A stretch of 64,000 nucleotides of DNA from Diadema setosum (lineage: Eukaryota > Echinodermata > Echinoidea > Diadematoida > Diadematidae), in assembly GCA_033980235.1 (NCBI GenBank), contig CM067077.1, positions 11,945,797-12,009,796 on the forward strand, read 5' to 3'. Position numbers and translations under genes: made by a program. The notes under the pieces are model-generated. The model was not told where the DNA came from. It did not search any database and worked only from the letters and a program-made list of their open reading frames with translations. Below, piece after piece: positions 1 through 11,397 of the stretch. Each line of letters opens with the position of its first letter. The first letter of the stretch is position 1.

Positions 1-360
1 TTCTTTTTCTACATTACCAGTAAATTGAGACATTTTCATTTCAGTATGGATTTAGGTATGACGATATTTTGTCAGTAAAATGCTGCTACTCTCTGTCATT
101 TTGTGACTGCGGTTAAAATGATTATACACATTGTATTTATACATTCATTACTTTTTGATAGATATACAACCTTATCATGTGAATGCATGGTTACTCTCCT
201 TTACTCAATAGAAGAACAGTTCTAGTATGTAAAGTCGTTAGTGAGGGTGTAGAGTTGTCGTATTTACTATTCTCTAACAATTTCTATAATATTCTTGTCC
301 AGTAAAGCAATGTCATCATGTTCTATATCGCCCTATTACATTACAAGAATTACAATATTC

Positions 361-363
<3 letters not shown>

Positions 364-429
<66 letters not shown>

Positions 430-486
430 CACAATTATATGCTACAAATGCTATACATATACATATATATATATATATATATATAT
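364..486. repeat. (TA)n tracts left of the MITE
   Basis: Near-continuous TATATA runs at 364-430 and 455-486, split by a short unique stretch. A further TA tract continues at 734-770 on the other side of the MITE. Confidence 0.95.
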
Positions 487-730
487 GAAGAGTTTGTTTG
501 CAAAAACCGATAAGTCCATTTTTGAAGATTACAAAGTATGGTCTCTGTCATAAAGTACAAAATAATACCTTTTAAATGATATATTGGTCACTACATATTA
601 AGGCTCATTTTTGAAGTTATGGTCAAAAGAAGCAAAAATTTTCTTATTATTCTCTTTATTTTTCTTGACCTTTAATCGCATATATCTCCATTTGGCAAAT
701 ATGGACTTATCGGTTTTTGCAAACAAACTC

Positions 731-733
<3 letters not shown>
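487..733. mobile_element. 247-bp MITE inserted in a TA repeat
   Basis: Perfect 33-bp terminal inverted repeats (GAAGAGTTTGTTTGCAAAAA..., mirrored at 701-733), with (TA)n on both sides, so the target duplication is TA, as in Tc1/mariner-type elements. No coding capacity. The inverted ends lie in opposite orientation between TA tracts at 460-486 and 734-770. Confidence 0.85.
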
Positions 734-769
<36 letters not shown>

Positions 770-772
<3 letters not shown>

Positions 773-2600
773 ATATGAAGGTATATAATATCGCATTATA
801 TATATCATATATTATAATACCGCTCTATGGAAATTATCATTGTCATTATTACTATCTAATTTTGGTGCAACCTCTTTCTCTTTTCTTTCAACAGTTCGAT
901 TCCCTTCCACAGACATATCTTTGAGAGCACATCTGTTCACACCTCCATATTGGTATATGTATAGCAGAATGAATGATTTATAGGAGAAAGGCTAGCGGGA
1001 AAAATCTTGCCACTTCAGTAGTTGTGTGGTGACATCAGTGAGCCATGTAAGCTAGCACGGATATAGAGCGGATGAAAATCTACACGAATGATTCCGAGTA
1101 TATGTTTGCTGATGCCATCGTGGCGTTGTGTTGCCTTTGGAGAAGTGGCTGGAGGCCAAATCGAGTTTGCGCAGAAAACTGTGCCATCGACACTGACTGA
1201 AGTTGTTGCACGGTGCAGATACTCAGCCGTTTAAATCTCCCGAGTAAATCACCAGTGTCTTTACCGCCTACAGCGACATATGACTTGTATGACTTGTTGA
1301 CGCAATCGTCTGCTATTCCCAAAGAGGAAACAAAAAGAAAGCTCGAATATCTTCCGAGTACATTGACAGCATTCTGTCCAATAACGCTGAAATCCAAAGG
1401 TCAAAGTTGAACACAAAGTGCAAATGCGAACAGTCACGGGCTTGCCACACCATTACATGTATAGTCACTATAGATTACCGAACGTATACCAAAGCAAAGA
1501 ACGTGCCCTCAGCAGTGCATTTGCAATGCCGCTCTACAAACACATAGATCAATCATTTCCCTCGCCTTGAATAATCCGTGATTTCAACTGCTCATTGTGC
1601 AGTATTCTTAATTGTAGTAAATGAAGTATTCTAGAAGGCGTATTCTATGGAATACCTATAAAACTAAATTATCATTATGACACAACGAAAATCATTTCCC
1701 AGGTTGCACGAGCCAAATCTTTTTTACCAAAGTGCCCCACTTTTAGACACAATGGTCGTAGATCCGATTACTTACAGGCTTTGAATTTGTGTTCTTACGG
1801 TAAAATAGGCAGTAAAATGAATGAATTTAGAGTATGATCAAACCTACAGAAGAATGAAACTGTTACTAGTGCAGATGTGTTATTGCCTGAAACAGTTGAG
1901 CAAACTACCATTTGAAAACAACAGTGCTCATACAAATTTTGAAAGTGGCTACCACTGCAAAGGATTCAGAAATGCTGGTAATAATGCTTACATCATTTTC
2001 TCGTTTCAAGGATGCCCATATATAATAGTTTCAGGCGGGTGAGGGAGTGGCATTCAAATGTAAATGTATAACAAGCAAGGAGTATACAGTTAAAGTATTA
2101 TGTTTTAAGAAGCATTTTTTTTTTAGAGATGTTTGTTTTTACTACTGTATCTGGAGATGTGAATGATCCAGGCGAGTTTCTTCATTTTGTACTACATATT
2201 ATGTTACACGTTACCTTTAGAAATCATATTCACGTACGTTGGTTTGTGAGCAAGACACATTGTATCACAGTCTCTTTGAAAATCACATCTGATGCTGAGA
2301 GGGATTCTTATTCGTGATGCTGTTCAATACATTGTACAATGAAATACTGAAAGCCATCAGAGGTGCTGGCCTACATGTCAAGTGTACAGGTGATTTGAAT
2401 GTGTTTAAGAACAAAATGCATGTTCATATCTACGATTACATTTATTACTACAGTTTGGTATTAAAAATGGTTTTCAGCTTTTATCTTAATAGTACTATGT
2501 AACTGGTTGATTTGTACATTGAGAAAGATACTTTTATGTTCATATTGTTATTGCACCACATTCAAAGTAATCGTGCAATGTCATTAATTATGAACAAGGA
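770..2600. other. no recognisable gene
   Basis: A relatively GC-balanced patch at 1080-1410 is open on both strands (105 codons minus, 65 plus) but matches no family I recognise and lacks convincing splice sites. The rest is AT-rich and without structure. Confidence 0.4.
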
Positions 2601-2627
2601 ATCAGAAATAAAGATAACTCGTGGGGA

Positions 2628-2975
2628 AAAATGGGGTGCACGTCACGAGACCGACACCCACGAGTCATACAGCCCACGAGTCATACAGCTCACAAGTCAT
2701 AAAGCCCATGAGTTATACAGCTCACGAGTCATACAGCCCAATAGTTCGACACTTAAGCTAACAAGGCCCACGAGACCGACACATTCAGCCCCGAGTTGTA
2801 TCTGTCGAACTCGTGGGCTGTTTTTACCTAGTGTCGAACTCATGGGCTTTATTTGCCTCGTGTCGAACTCATGGGCTGTATTCTAATGACTCGTGAGCTG
2901 TATGACTCATGGACCTGTTTTCAATGTCCATGTATGACTCGTGGGTGCCGGTCTAGTGGGATGACCCCCCAAAAA
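2628..2975. repeat. foldback made of short CACGAGTCATACAGCC motifs
   Basis: The left side repeats (C/A)CGAGTCATACAGCC-like units four or five times at about 16-17 bp spacing; the right side carries the reverse complement (GACTCGTGAGCTGTATGACT) and GTCGAACTC(G/A)TGGGCT units. Ends match imperfectly in inverted orientation around GACCGRCACCCACGAG. It is about 345 bp overall, with no coding potential. Confidence 0.75.
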
Positions 2976-3836
2976 TGTACATGAACAACCGCTTACGGTG
3001 ATTATAATTATGCAGCCCATATTGTACAAAGATAGAGTCTGACAGTGGCGATAGTGGCAAAAGATACACAATACTTTCTTTCAAAGGGCCCCGATGGAAG
3101 ATACTTTAAGTCTTTCCCATGAAGAACTTATAATGAACAGCAAACAGTACAATAAACAAGACATAGTTGAAAACCCCAGAATTTATCGTATAGTTTTCTG
3201 CCTTTATGGGTTAACATGGCAAGACACTGAAATTACGATGAAATACATACAGTCTGTAGCAGCCTATATTTATAGAAGTACATGTATAGAGGGGACTGGC
3301 AATCATGCATCCTGATGCTTTAAAACATGAGAAAATGACCCTTTCAAATGTTTTCTTGAGGTTACTTGAAGTAAAAAGAAGTCCTCTTTCGCTTTGGTAA
3401 CCTTGCTTCAATTCATATGAACTATTAGCAACATGTTTTTCTTGATTCCTTTTCGAATTCCTCTCTACGATTACCATGGTACATGTATTTTTCCATTCAA
3501 TTTAGGGTATTGTGATGAATGATATTCATTGAAGAATACTGAAAGATGGCGTCTCGTCAGAGACTTGAATTTTATGAAGTTGCGTTACAACTTGGTTTAT
3601 TGTTAATGTTATCTGACTGAAACAAACGTCTTCCACAACAGAAGGTGCAAATCTGTTGTAATATTAACAGAGTATTTTGTTAAGCACTGCATCCATCTTA
3701 TGGGTGTAGTGAAAATGGAGTAAATTTGTGCCTCAGTAAGTAACAATGTAAAGCCACTGGGAGAACAAATGCGAAAATTAAATTCTTCGTGCCTTGAGAA
3801 CCGTGTTGTTCTAAGCTTGCTTTCATTACAATACCC

Positions 3837-3881
<45 letters not shown>

Positions 3882-4422
3882 ACTTGTGACAGGGGTGGGG
3901 GAATGGTGGTAACAGAACTTTGTAGCCACAACACTTTAAACAAAAATAGAGCCTGGATAAGAAGATGTGTGTGCATATCTATCATGAGATTAAAACAAAC
4001 AAATAAACAAACAAAAATCACAAGAGGCAACAAAAGGGGCAGGTCTCGTTTAGCATCTTACTGCATTTTATTACTGCATCAAGCAAAGTTTGCTCCTCAG
4101 TGAATCATATATGCAAGTTTGTTTTCATACCAATACATACATTTGTACTTGCAAGCTTGCAAATCATAACACCTAAAACCAACTGTTCTATTTATAGCAC
4201 TGCGGAATATCAACCCCTGTTAGATGTATCTCCCCTAGTTTTCTTAAAGTACACTCTTCTGTACGCATGCATGCTTTTAAAAGCAATGCTGGTAGATTTC
4301 TCATCTTCTCTATTCTGAAGTACAGGGATTCAAATCTTCAAATGAGGGAAGAGCTATACCTTTCTTTTCTTCACCCCCACTTTCATTCTCTCTCCTCCTG
4401 CTATCTGAGGTCGGGTCAATGG
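2976..4422. other. no gene; contains a (GT)n microsatellite
   Basis: AT-rich sequence with a (GT)n tract at 3839-3878 that creates artefactual frames on both strands. Nothing else is identifiable. Confidence 0.5.
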
Positions 4423-4813
4423 TTAAAGGGTGTTTACAGTTCTGGTCGAGGTGAGGATTTAGCTTTTAACGTTTTGCGAGATATTCAGAAACCACCCTAT
4501 GAGATGTCAAAGAGCATGCAATTCTAAGGGGTATCAAAAGTTTATTTGATGAAAATCGGTTTTGAAATGGCTAAAATATCTATTAAAAAAAGTGAAACAA
4601 AGAGATCCTAATAAAAGGCGTGGCCTGCAGTCTTTTATTATCACCCTTTTTTTATATCTCAGCCATTTGAAAACCAATCTTCATCAAATAAACGTTAAAT
4701 CCTTCTTAAAATTACATGCTCTTTCATATTTCATAAGAGGTTTCTCATTATCTCACTGAGGAATGTTCAAAACATGTATCCCCACCTCAACCAGTACTGT
4801 ACAGTCCCTTTAA
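4423..4813. mobile_element. palindromic MITE, TTAA-flanked (family 1)
   Basis: TTAA, AGGGTG at the left and CAGTCCCT, TTAA at the right; the two halves are imperfect reverse complements along almost the whole length (for example TTTGATGAAAATCGGTTT against AACCAATCTTCATCAAAT). The target duplication could be TTAA or TA. Non-coding, about 390 bp. Confidence 0.8.
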
Positions 4814-4984
4814 GATTTTCCCCGAAACTAGAGATATAGGGAAGGAAGGCCTAACACACCATATTGAGAGTCTGCCTGTTTTGGTACTGGCTCCTCGCAT
4901 AGCAACGGAATCCTGCCGTGCTATTGGATCACCGTGATAGAGCAGGAACGCTTTCCAGATTAACATGAATGCTATCAGGAACAT

Positions 4985-5850
4985 ATGAATGCTCTTCTCA
5001 ACATACGGACCAAGGCACCACTCAAGGCACCACTCAACCCCATCATCACTATGGAGCCATTTAAACTCATTTCCTTGGATTTCCTCCACCTGGAGAGAAG
5101 TAAAGGAAGATATGAGTACATATTTATGGATCACTACACCAGGTTTGCCCAAGCATACCAAACGGCAAACAAGTCAGCAAAAACAGCAGCAGATCAACTA
5201 TTTAACAATTACAGTCTGAGGTTCAGTTTTCTGTGATGAATCCACCATGATCAGGGTAGAGAATTTGAAAACCGACTCTTCAATGAAGTCCATCATCACA
5301 GCGACATCGCAAAATTAAGAGCGCATATAACCAAGAAGGCAACGGACAAGTAGAGTGGTCCAACCGTAAACTCCTGCCAATGCTACATACTCTGTCCACC
5401 ACCAGAAGGCCAACTGGAAGGAGCATGTAAACAAAGTAGTCCATGCATACAATAAAATTGTACCCATCAAACAGCTACTGGTTACTCTCCATTCTTCCTA
5501 CTTTTTGGAAGGTAACCACGTAACCACGCTCACCTGTTGACGTGGCCTTTGGCCCTTACAGCACTGAAGATGGTTCAGCGACAGTCGCAAAGAGTATGCT
5601 CGCAAATGGCAGGATCAGATGAAAGAAGCATATGACATTGTTACACGTAATGCTACCAACGCCATGGTTAAGATGGAAGGAGAGTATGATAAGAGGTCCA
5701 GAGATACCCCACTCCAACCACGGGATTGTGCGCTCATCAGGAATATGACCCGTCCTGGAGGACCAGGCAAGCTTCACTCGCATCGAGGAAGTCCGCAATT
5801 TAACCCAGTGAAAAGTTCTTTCAAGGCCGATACATAACTTGCATTTGTAC
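4985..5850 (+). pseudogene. Ty3/Gypsy integrase fragment, heavily frameshifted
   Basis: In the first frame APLNPIITMEPFKLISLDF, then YIFMDHYTRFAQAYQT and KSAKTAADQLFNNY, match the integrase catalytic core of Ty3/Gypsy elements. After a frameshift near 5230, HHDQGREFENRLFNE (second Asp) appears, then NGQVEWSNRKLLPMLHTL (near the catalytic Glu) and NKVVHAYN. No protease, RT or LTR is present nearby, so only the 3' part of pol remains. Confidence 0.85.
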
Positions 5851-5920
5851 GTAGACAGAACATGGAGATGACAAGAATGAGGACGAAAAACAAGTCAAAG
5901 TCAAAACAGAAAAAAAAAAA

Positions 5921-6897
5921 CTAGATATATCGCTACGGCGACTGATATGCCTCCGCCATAATGCATGGTTCTCCTAATAGGTCTATAGTACAATGTCTTG
6001 ACAATGTGTGATGACAGTTTCACACAATTGGCAAAATATTAAAATGACAGGTTTGCCACAAATGTGCTGAATGTTCACTTTCCTGGAACTAGGTTCAATT
6101 GGATGAATGATTAAAATGTCAAGAGTGCAGGTATTTGGGGAACTGATGATTTTTACTTGACTTTTGACCCTTTTATAAGTTTATGCATTGAGTAATTTTC
6201 AAGGTATTGAGAAAAAGTATAATTTCAGTATCAAATGGGAAAATAGCATTATCTAAACCTGGCCTCTGACTTTGACCTCACAGTTCCAAAGAGAATCACT
6301 GTTAGGTTGAACATGCATAAATATGTAAGTTTCACGATGATACCTTGAGTTACTTTTGAGATATGGAGGAAAAAGTGCAATTCAGCACTTTCACTTGACC
6401 TTTGACCTTTTGACCTTAGACCTTTTGGCAAGAAACTTCCCACAGAATATATATATTGGGTAATACATGCATACATCAAGTGAAAAAAAAAACTTCAGGC
6501 ATTGCATAAATATAAGGAAAGTAGTGATATTTTGAGGAGTTGACCTTGACCTTTGACCCCTGACCTTTGAATCATGACCCCCAACTTCCCTAGATAATCA
6601 CTGCCCATTGGAACAAGCATATATACTAAGTTGCATGAAGATACCTTGAACCATTTGCGAGATATGGAGAAAAACATGAATTTTCAACCTTTTTTTCACA
6701 AAATAACCTGTGACCTTTGACCTTTGACCCCGTGACCCTAAAATCCAAACAAAGTATCATCCCCCCAGGATATACCCTCATACCAAGTTTAATGCAAAAC
6801 CACTTCACGGTTCTTGAGATATCGACAAAAACAAAACGGGACGGACGGACAACCCGAAAACATAATGCCTCCGGCCACTTCGTTGGCGGAGTCATAA
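5921..6897 (-). mobile_element. Helitron-like non-autonomous element A
   Basis: On the minus strand it starts TTATGACTCCGCCAACGAAG and ends in CTAG at 5921-5924. Just inside the 3' end is an inverted copy of the start (GGCGGAGGCATATC), followed by a short hairpin around TCGCCGTAGCGA. The 5' end itself can fold (GACTCCGCC with GGCCGGAGGC). No target-site duplication is seen; it abuts a poly-A run. The interior is a degenerate repeat of about 180 bp. No Rep/helicase frame exists. Family assignment is structural inference. Confidence 0.65.
6396..6730 (+). promoter_or_regulatory. cluster of DR1-like motifs (TGACCTTTGACCY)
   Basis: TGACCTTTGACCT/C occurs at 6396-6408, 6547-6559, 6711-6723 and overlapping at 6718-6730, with weaker versions between. 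The reverse complement AGGTCAAAGGTCA is the textbook direct-repeat-1 site for RXR/HNF4/COUP-type nuclear receptors. Whether any receptor binds here is unknown. Confidence 0.5.
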
Positions 6898-7980
6898 AAA
6901 TCACAAGGCAGTAGACTGCAGGAATTATTTGTAGAAGGGAATCAAAACTGATGGGCAGTCGATCACCTTTCTTCAAGACAATGGGTCTTCTCACACCCTC
7001 GTCTCAGAGAAAGCATTTGACAAGATAATGGAGGTAAAGAAACCCACTCTTCAAACCTGCCAGTGGTAGTATAGCCAGCAAGCTGACAGCTCTTCTTCAT
7101 GAAAAATGGGAAAAGCAACAGTTGAAACACAGATAGGAAGTCCTCATTTATTTCAAATGTGTTTCAAAATCGTAATCTGTGCTAATATTTACAAATGCAT
7201 TTACTCTGTCAAGTTTTTCTGCTGCATTGTATCATACATAACTTGGACACCAGTAGTTTGACTATTTTGATTAGTGCCGCGGCGTCCATGTTATCGTTAA
7301 CGGTTGAATGAAACTCATCGGGGTAGGAAAACTTAGGCAAAAATTTAACTTGACTTTATTTTAAATGTGTTTAAAAATCCTAATTTTTCCTTTAATTTTT
7401 TAAATGCATTTACTCGGCAACAATTATAACTTTTCCCATTGGATGAATGCACATTAGTTTAGAACAACGTTTGAAAGACATTTAACATGAAGCCACGCTA
7501 CAAATTATCCTTTTTGCCTTGTGGTCCAATCGGGCAAGAAAAAACAACATGGTTCAGCTTTGAGTGGCCTAGAACATAAAATCTGGTGGCCCCAAACAAA
7601 GGAAAACATAACAAATTCTGTTAAATTTGGTTGCCCGAACAGGCCAGTAGAATTTAGGATCAATGAAATTTGGTGGCCTGGAACTTTTCTTTCGTGGCCC
7701 TGGGCCAGCGGGCGGCCCGCTCAATGCTAATTTCAAACACTGCATAAAGACATTTTGTTTAGTTGCTATTGTGATAACTAAATGTTGAGAGTCTATGTAT
7801 ATACATGTTGTATGTATAAGCATCCAACTATATTTTGCCAACAGCATTTATAAATAGAAGAAATTGTATCAAGAGTTTATTTTTACCTGAATGTTTATGC
7901 AATTCAGAACATGGGATCACTATCTTTATAATCCAGAGTTGTTTAAGATTGGATGGGCACACAAATTCGGAAATATCTGC

Positions 7981-8014
<34 letters not shown>

Positions 8015-8187
8015 TTAGGAATAGCTGCTTGAAAGTCACAAACTTTTGAGCCTGAAATGACCAATGTACACTATAATTATACTAACAGTAAGTGGTAGCA
8101 CACTTTCACTGTTACATGAAAGTGTACATTTTACATAGATTCGACACAATCATGTTCCAAAATGTCTCAGACTATCACGACTGATAC
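6898..8187. other. no gene; poly-T tract
   Basis: AT-rich sequence including a poly-T run at 7982-8013 and a region at 7560-7730 in which 'TTTGGTGGCC' recurs. No coding homology was recognised. Confidence 0.4.
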
Positions 8188-8585
8188 TTAAAGGGATCGT
8201 ACGTGTATAGTTTTGGTTGAGACATAATTTCAGGTTTCCAACACCTTTTGGTGAGATAAAGAGAAACCTCTTATTAAATATGAAAGAGCATGTAATTCCA
8301 TGAGGATTTCAACATTCATTAGATGAAAATTGGTTTTGAAATGGCTAACACATCCCAAAACAGAGCGATTCTAATAAAGTGTAGGACCCATACTTTTTTA
8401 CGATCGCTTAGTTTTACTTTGTTTTTGGATGTTTCAGTCATTCCAAACCCGGTTTTCATCATATCAACTTTGAATTCCTCTTAGAATGGTATGTTCTGTA
8501 CTATTTCATAAGTGTTTTCTTGGTATCTCGGAAAAAAATTAGAAGCCCAATTCTCATCTCCACCAATACAGTACCATCCCTTTAA
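8188..8585. mobile_element. palindromic MITE, TTAA-flanked (family 1 relative)
   Basis: Starts TTAAAGGGATCGTACG and ends GTACCATCCCTTTAA. The halves are inverted copies around 8380, with 'GAGCATGTAATTCCATGAGG' mirrored by diverged sequence. Its right TTAA is also the left TTAA of the next element. Confidence 0.8.
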
Positions 8586-8766
8586 AGGGTGTGTACAGTT
8601 CTGGTTGTGGTGAGGATTTAGCTTTTAACGTTTTGCGAGATATTCAGAAACCACTCTATGAGATGTCAAAAAGCATGCAATTCTAGGGGTATGAAAAGTT
8701 TATTTGATGAAAAACAGTTTGGAAATGGCTGAGATATCCAAAAAAAGTGAAACAAAGAGATCCTAA

Positions 8767-9927
8767 CTAGAAATGTCGCTACAGCGACTGGTTATACCCC
8801 CGCCAAACAACATTTCATAAGCTTTGGTCAAAACAACATTTGATAAGCTTCGGTCAAAAAACTGAGGAAGTAGTTAAATCCGCAAGAACTTTCCTTGATC
8901 TTCTGCCATTAATATGCCGTTACCATGGCAACGTACTTTCGGGTACTGTCGAAAAATGCGTCTTGCACATCTACAACCAAAGGCACACATCTGTACCAAG
9001 TTTCATGGAAATTGGGCAAAAACTGAGGAAGTAGTTTGCAACACAAAATTTTCCATCATTTTGGCTCATAATATGTGAGCTGTTACCACGGCAACATACT
9101 TTTTGTCACTGTCAAGAAATCTGTCATGCTGACCTATATCCTAAGACAAACATTCAATATGAATTCCGTGAGAATTGGAAGAACACTGATGAAGCAGTTT
9201 TGCCAAGAAGCATTTTGCCCTATATTTTACCAATAACATGCCGTTACCATGGCAACGCACTTTTTGCCACTGCGGAAATATGTGTCTTGCACATTTACAT
9301 ATTCAGATGAACATCTGTACCTAATTTCATACAAATTGATCAAAAACTGTGGGAGGAGTTCGCGACGCAAGATTTGTACCCATAATATGCCGTTACCATG
9401 GCAACATACTTTTGGGTACTGTCAAAAAATACGTCTTACACATCTACAACCCAAGGCACACATCTGTGCCAAGTTTTATGGGAATCGGTTGAAAACTCAG
9501 GAAGTAGTTCGCGACGCAAGATTTGTACCCATTTTTGCCCATAATATGCCGTTACCATGGCAACGTACTTTTGGGTACTGTCAAAAAATACGTCTTGCAC
9601 ATCTACAACCCAAGGCACACATCTGTGCCAAGTTTTATGGGAATCGGTTGAAAACTCAGGAAGTAGTTCGCGACGCAAGATTTGTACCCATTTTTGCCCA
9701 TAATATGCTGTTACCATGGCAACGTACTTTTGGGTACTGTCAAAAAATACGTCTTGCACATCTACAACCCAAGGCACACATCTGTGCCAAGTTTTATGGG
9801 AATAGGTTGAAAACTGAGGAAGTAGTTCGCGACGCAAGATTTGCAACGGACCGACCGCGCGACCGCCCGACCGACCGTCCGCTGATTCCTATACACCCCC
9901 TTCAAACTTCGTTTGGCGGGGGTATAA
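8767..9927 (-). mobile_element. Helitron-like non-autonomous element B, nested in a MITE
   Basis: On the minus strand it begins TTATACCCCCGCCAAACGAA and ends GTCGCTGTAGCGAC, ATTT, CTAG. An inverted copy of the 5' end (GTTTGGCGGGGGTATAA) sits just inside the 3' hairpin. The host MITE is cut cleanly: its intact relative at 4610 reads GATCCTAATAAAAGG, and here A and T flank the insert with no duplication, as in Helitron A^T insertion. The interior is about six tandem units of 149-172 bp. No coding capacity. Confidence 0.75.
8919..9723. promoter_or_regulatory. six X-box-like palindromes GTTACCATGGCAAC
   Basis: Perfect 14-bp palindromes at 8919, 9243, 9392, 9551 and 9710, and one variant (GTTACCACGGCAAC) at about 9071. 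The sequence matches the RFX-family X-box consensus GTNRCC(N)GGYAAC-type. They recur once per internal tandem unit of Helitron-like element B. Confidence 0.6.
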
Positions 9928-10102
9928 TAAAAGGCGTGGCCTGTTGCCTTTTATTATTATCACCAATTTTCATTAAATAAACGTTGACTCCTTGTTACAA
10001 TTACATGCTCTTTCATATGTCATAAGAGGTTTCTCATTATCTCACTTAGGAATGTTCAAAACATGAATCCCCACCTCAACCAGTACTGTACAGTCCCTTT
10101 AA

Positions 10103-10471
10103 AGGGATTTATTAACTTTGTTGACATGTGCAATAAATGATGAGTGGTTGATACAATAAGGATTTGGTCAATGTGCCGATAAGGTCCGATACTTCAGATT
10201 TGTTTTTTCCATCCAAACGCAATTGACTCAGGATTATGAAGAAAAGGTCTAATGTTTGTAATCGCAGGAAAAATTGAGGTAAGAACTCCGATTCAATTTG
10301 TTTTATGATTTCTGTCAGTCAAAAAAAAAAATAATAAATCAGGAGATAATGTGTGTACCTTTCATTCAGAACGTTAATGACATTTAAACCAAGCATCAGA
10401 ATGTTAACCGTCTTGACAAATGGTCTTCTGAACTAGTTGTCATCGATATTCTGTGATTTGATTTTAAAGAG
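10103..10471. other. spacer before BEL/Pao, no gene seen
   Basis: It opens with AGGGATTTATTAAC right after the MITE, contains an A-rich run at 10321-10332, and leads into the truncated gag frame. No LTR-like repeat is seen. Confidence 0.4.
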
Positions 10472-11397
10472 GTGAAATTGATGTACTTGATTCAGTTTTG
10501 TGTTGGTAAGGCACGAGAAAGCATTGAAAATTGTACGTTTCTCGGCTCTGAAGGCTATCGCAGGGCTAGACAAATTCTACATGACCAGTTCGGGCAGTCC
10601 TTCCAAGTGACCACTGCCCACATAAAAAGGGTGTTGAATCGTCAACAAATACGCCCTAATGATGGAACTGCGCTCTGGGACCTAGCACGTGATATGAGGA
10701 GGTGTGAGATGGTCCTGTCCCACATGAGTTATCGTGCAGACACGGACAGTTCCGGTAACTTGCTCCAAATCCAACAACTCATGCCAGTTTACCTGCAGAC
10801 GGAGTGGGCAAAACGTACTCACAATATGATGAAGCGAGGGATAACACCGACCTTCAACATGATGGCCGACTACGTGGAAGAATGTGCGCAGCTTGCCAAT
10901 AACATGTTTGGGCGAAATTCGGCAGCGGCAGGGGCATCACCCAAAGGGACCACAAAGCATGTACGGCCAAACGCACAACACTATCTACGCAAGCCCAGCC
11001 TCAACGTCAAAGATTGCAAACAAAATGTCCTTGCTGTTCATAAATGCACAACTTGGACGTATGTAAACAGTTCAAACAAAAGTCACGCGACGAACGACTC
11101 CGAACGGTGTGGGAAGCCAAGCTGTGTGATAATTGTTTCAAGCCGTTCCACTTTGCGACGAATTGCAAGCAGAAAAGCAACTGCAAGGTGGACGGGTGTA
11201 AATGGAGGCACCACACGTTGTTACATCGTCACACAGAGAAACGCACCAAAGGACACCACGAAAGCGTGACCACGACTGAAGCAAGGACAGCTTCGACAAA
11301 GGCAAGTGAAGCGACTGGGGCCGGCGCTAAACTACTCCCAGAAGACGGTCAGTGCCACAGTACCACTTCGTCACGTAAAAAGTATGTCTACGCGTAG
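10472..11397 (+). pseudogene. BEL/Pao gag-like remnant with CCHC zinc knuckle
   Basis: The frame from 10472 to 11269 starts with KLMYLIQFCVGKARESI and contains ARQILHDQFGQ, typical of the DUF1759 gag region of Pao elements. About 11040 the homology jumps to another frame (DVCKQFKQKSRDERL), then a zinc-knuckle cluster CDNCFKPFHFATNC and CKVDGCKWRHHTLLH follows. The family's usual N-terminus is absent, so the gag is truncated as well as frameshifted. Confidence 0.8.

Larger units (their letters stand above)
8582..10102. mobile_element. palindromic MITE, TTAA-flanked, split by Helitron-like element B
   Basis: The left part 8582-8766 and right part 9928-10102 together match the 4423-4813 MITE closely (TTTTAACGTTTTGCGAGATA shared). 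It therefore predates element B, and the uninterrupted relative gives the pre-insertion sequence. Confidence 0.85.

Noticed and set aside
1080..1410. opposed frames of 105 (minus) and 65 (plus) codons
   Set aside because: Compositionally suggestive of an old coding fragment, but no family was recognised and no splice sites support it; recorded only in the region note.
3609..4033. frames with runs of His-Thr or Cys-Val
   Set aside because: Translations of a (GT)n microsatellite.
9249..9980. 243-codon plus-strand frame with repeated HLQPKAHICAKFYGNRLK blocks
   Set aside because: It is created by the 159-bp (53-codon) tandem units of Helitron-like element B; the opposite strand is equally open and the units vary like non-coding DNA.
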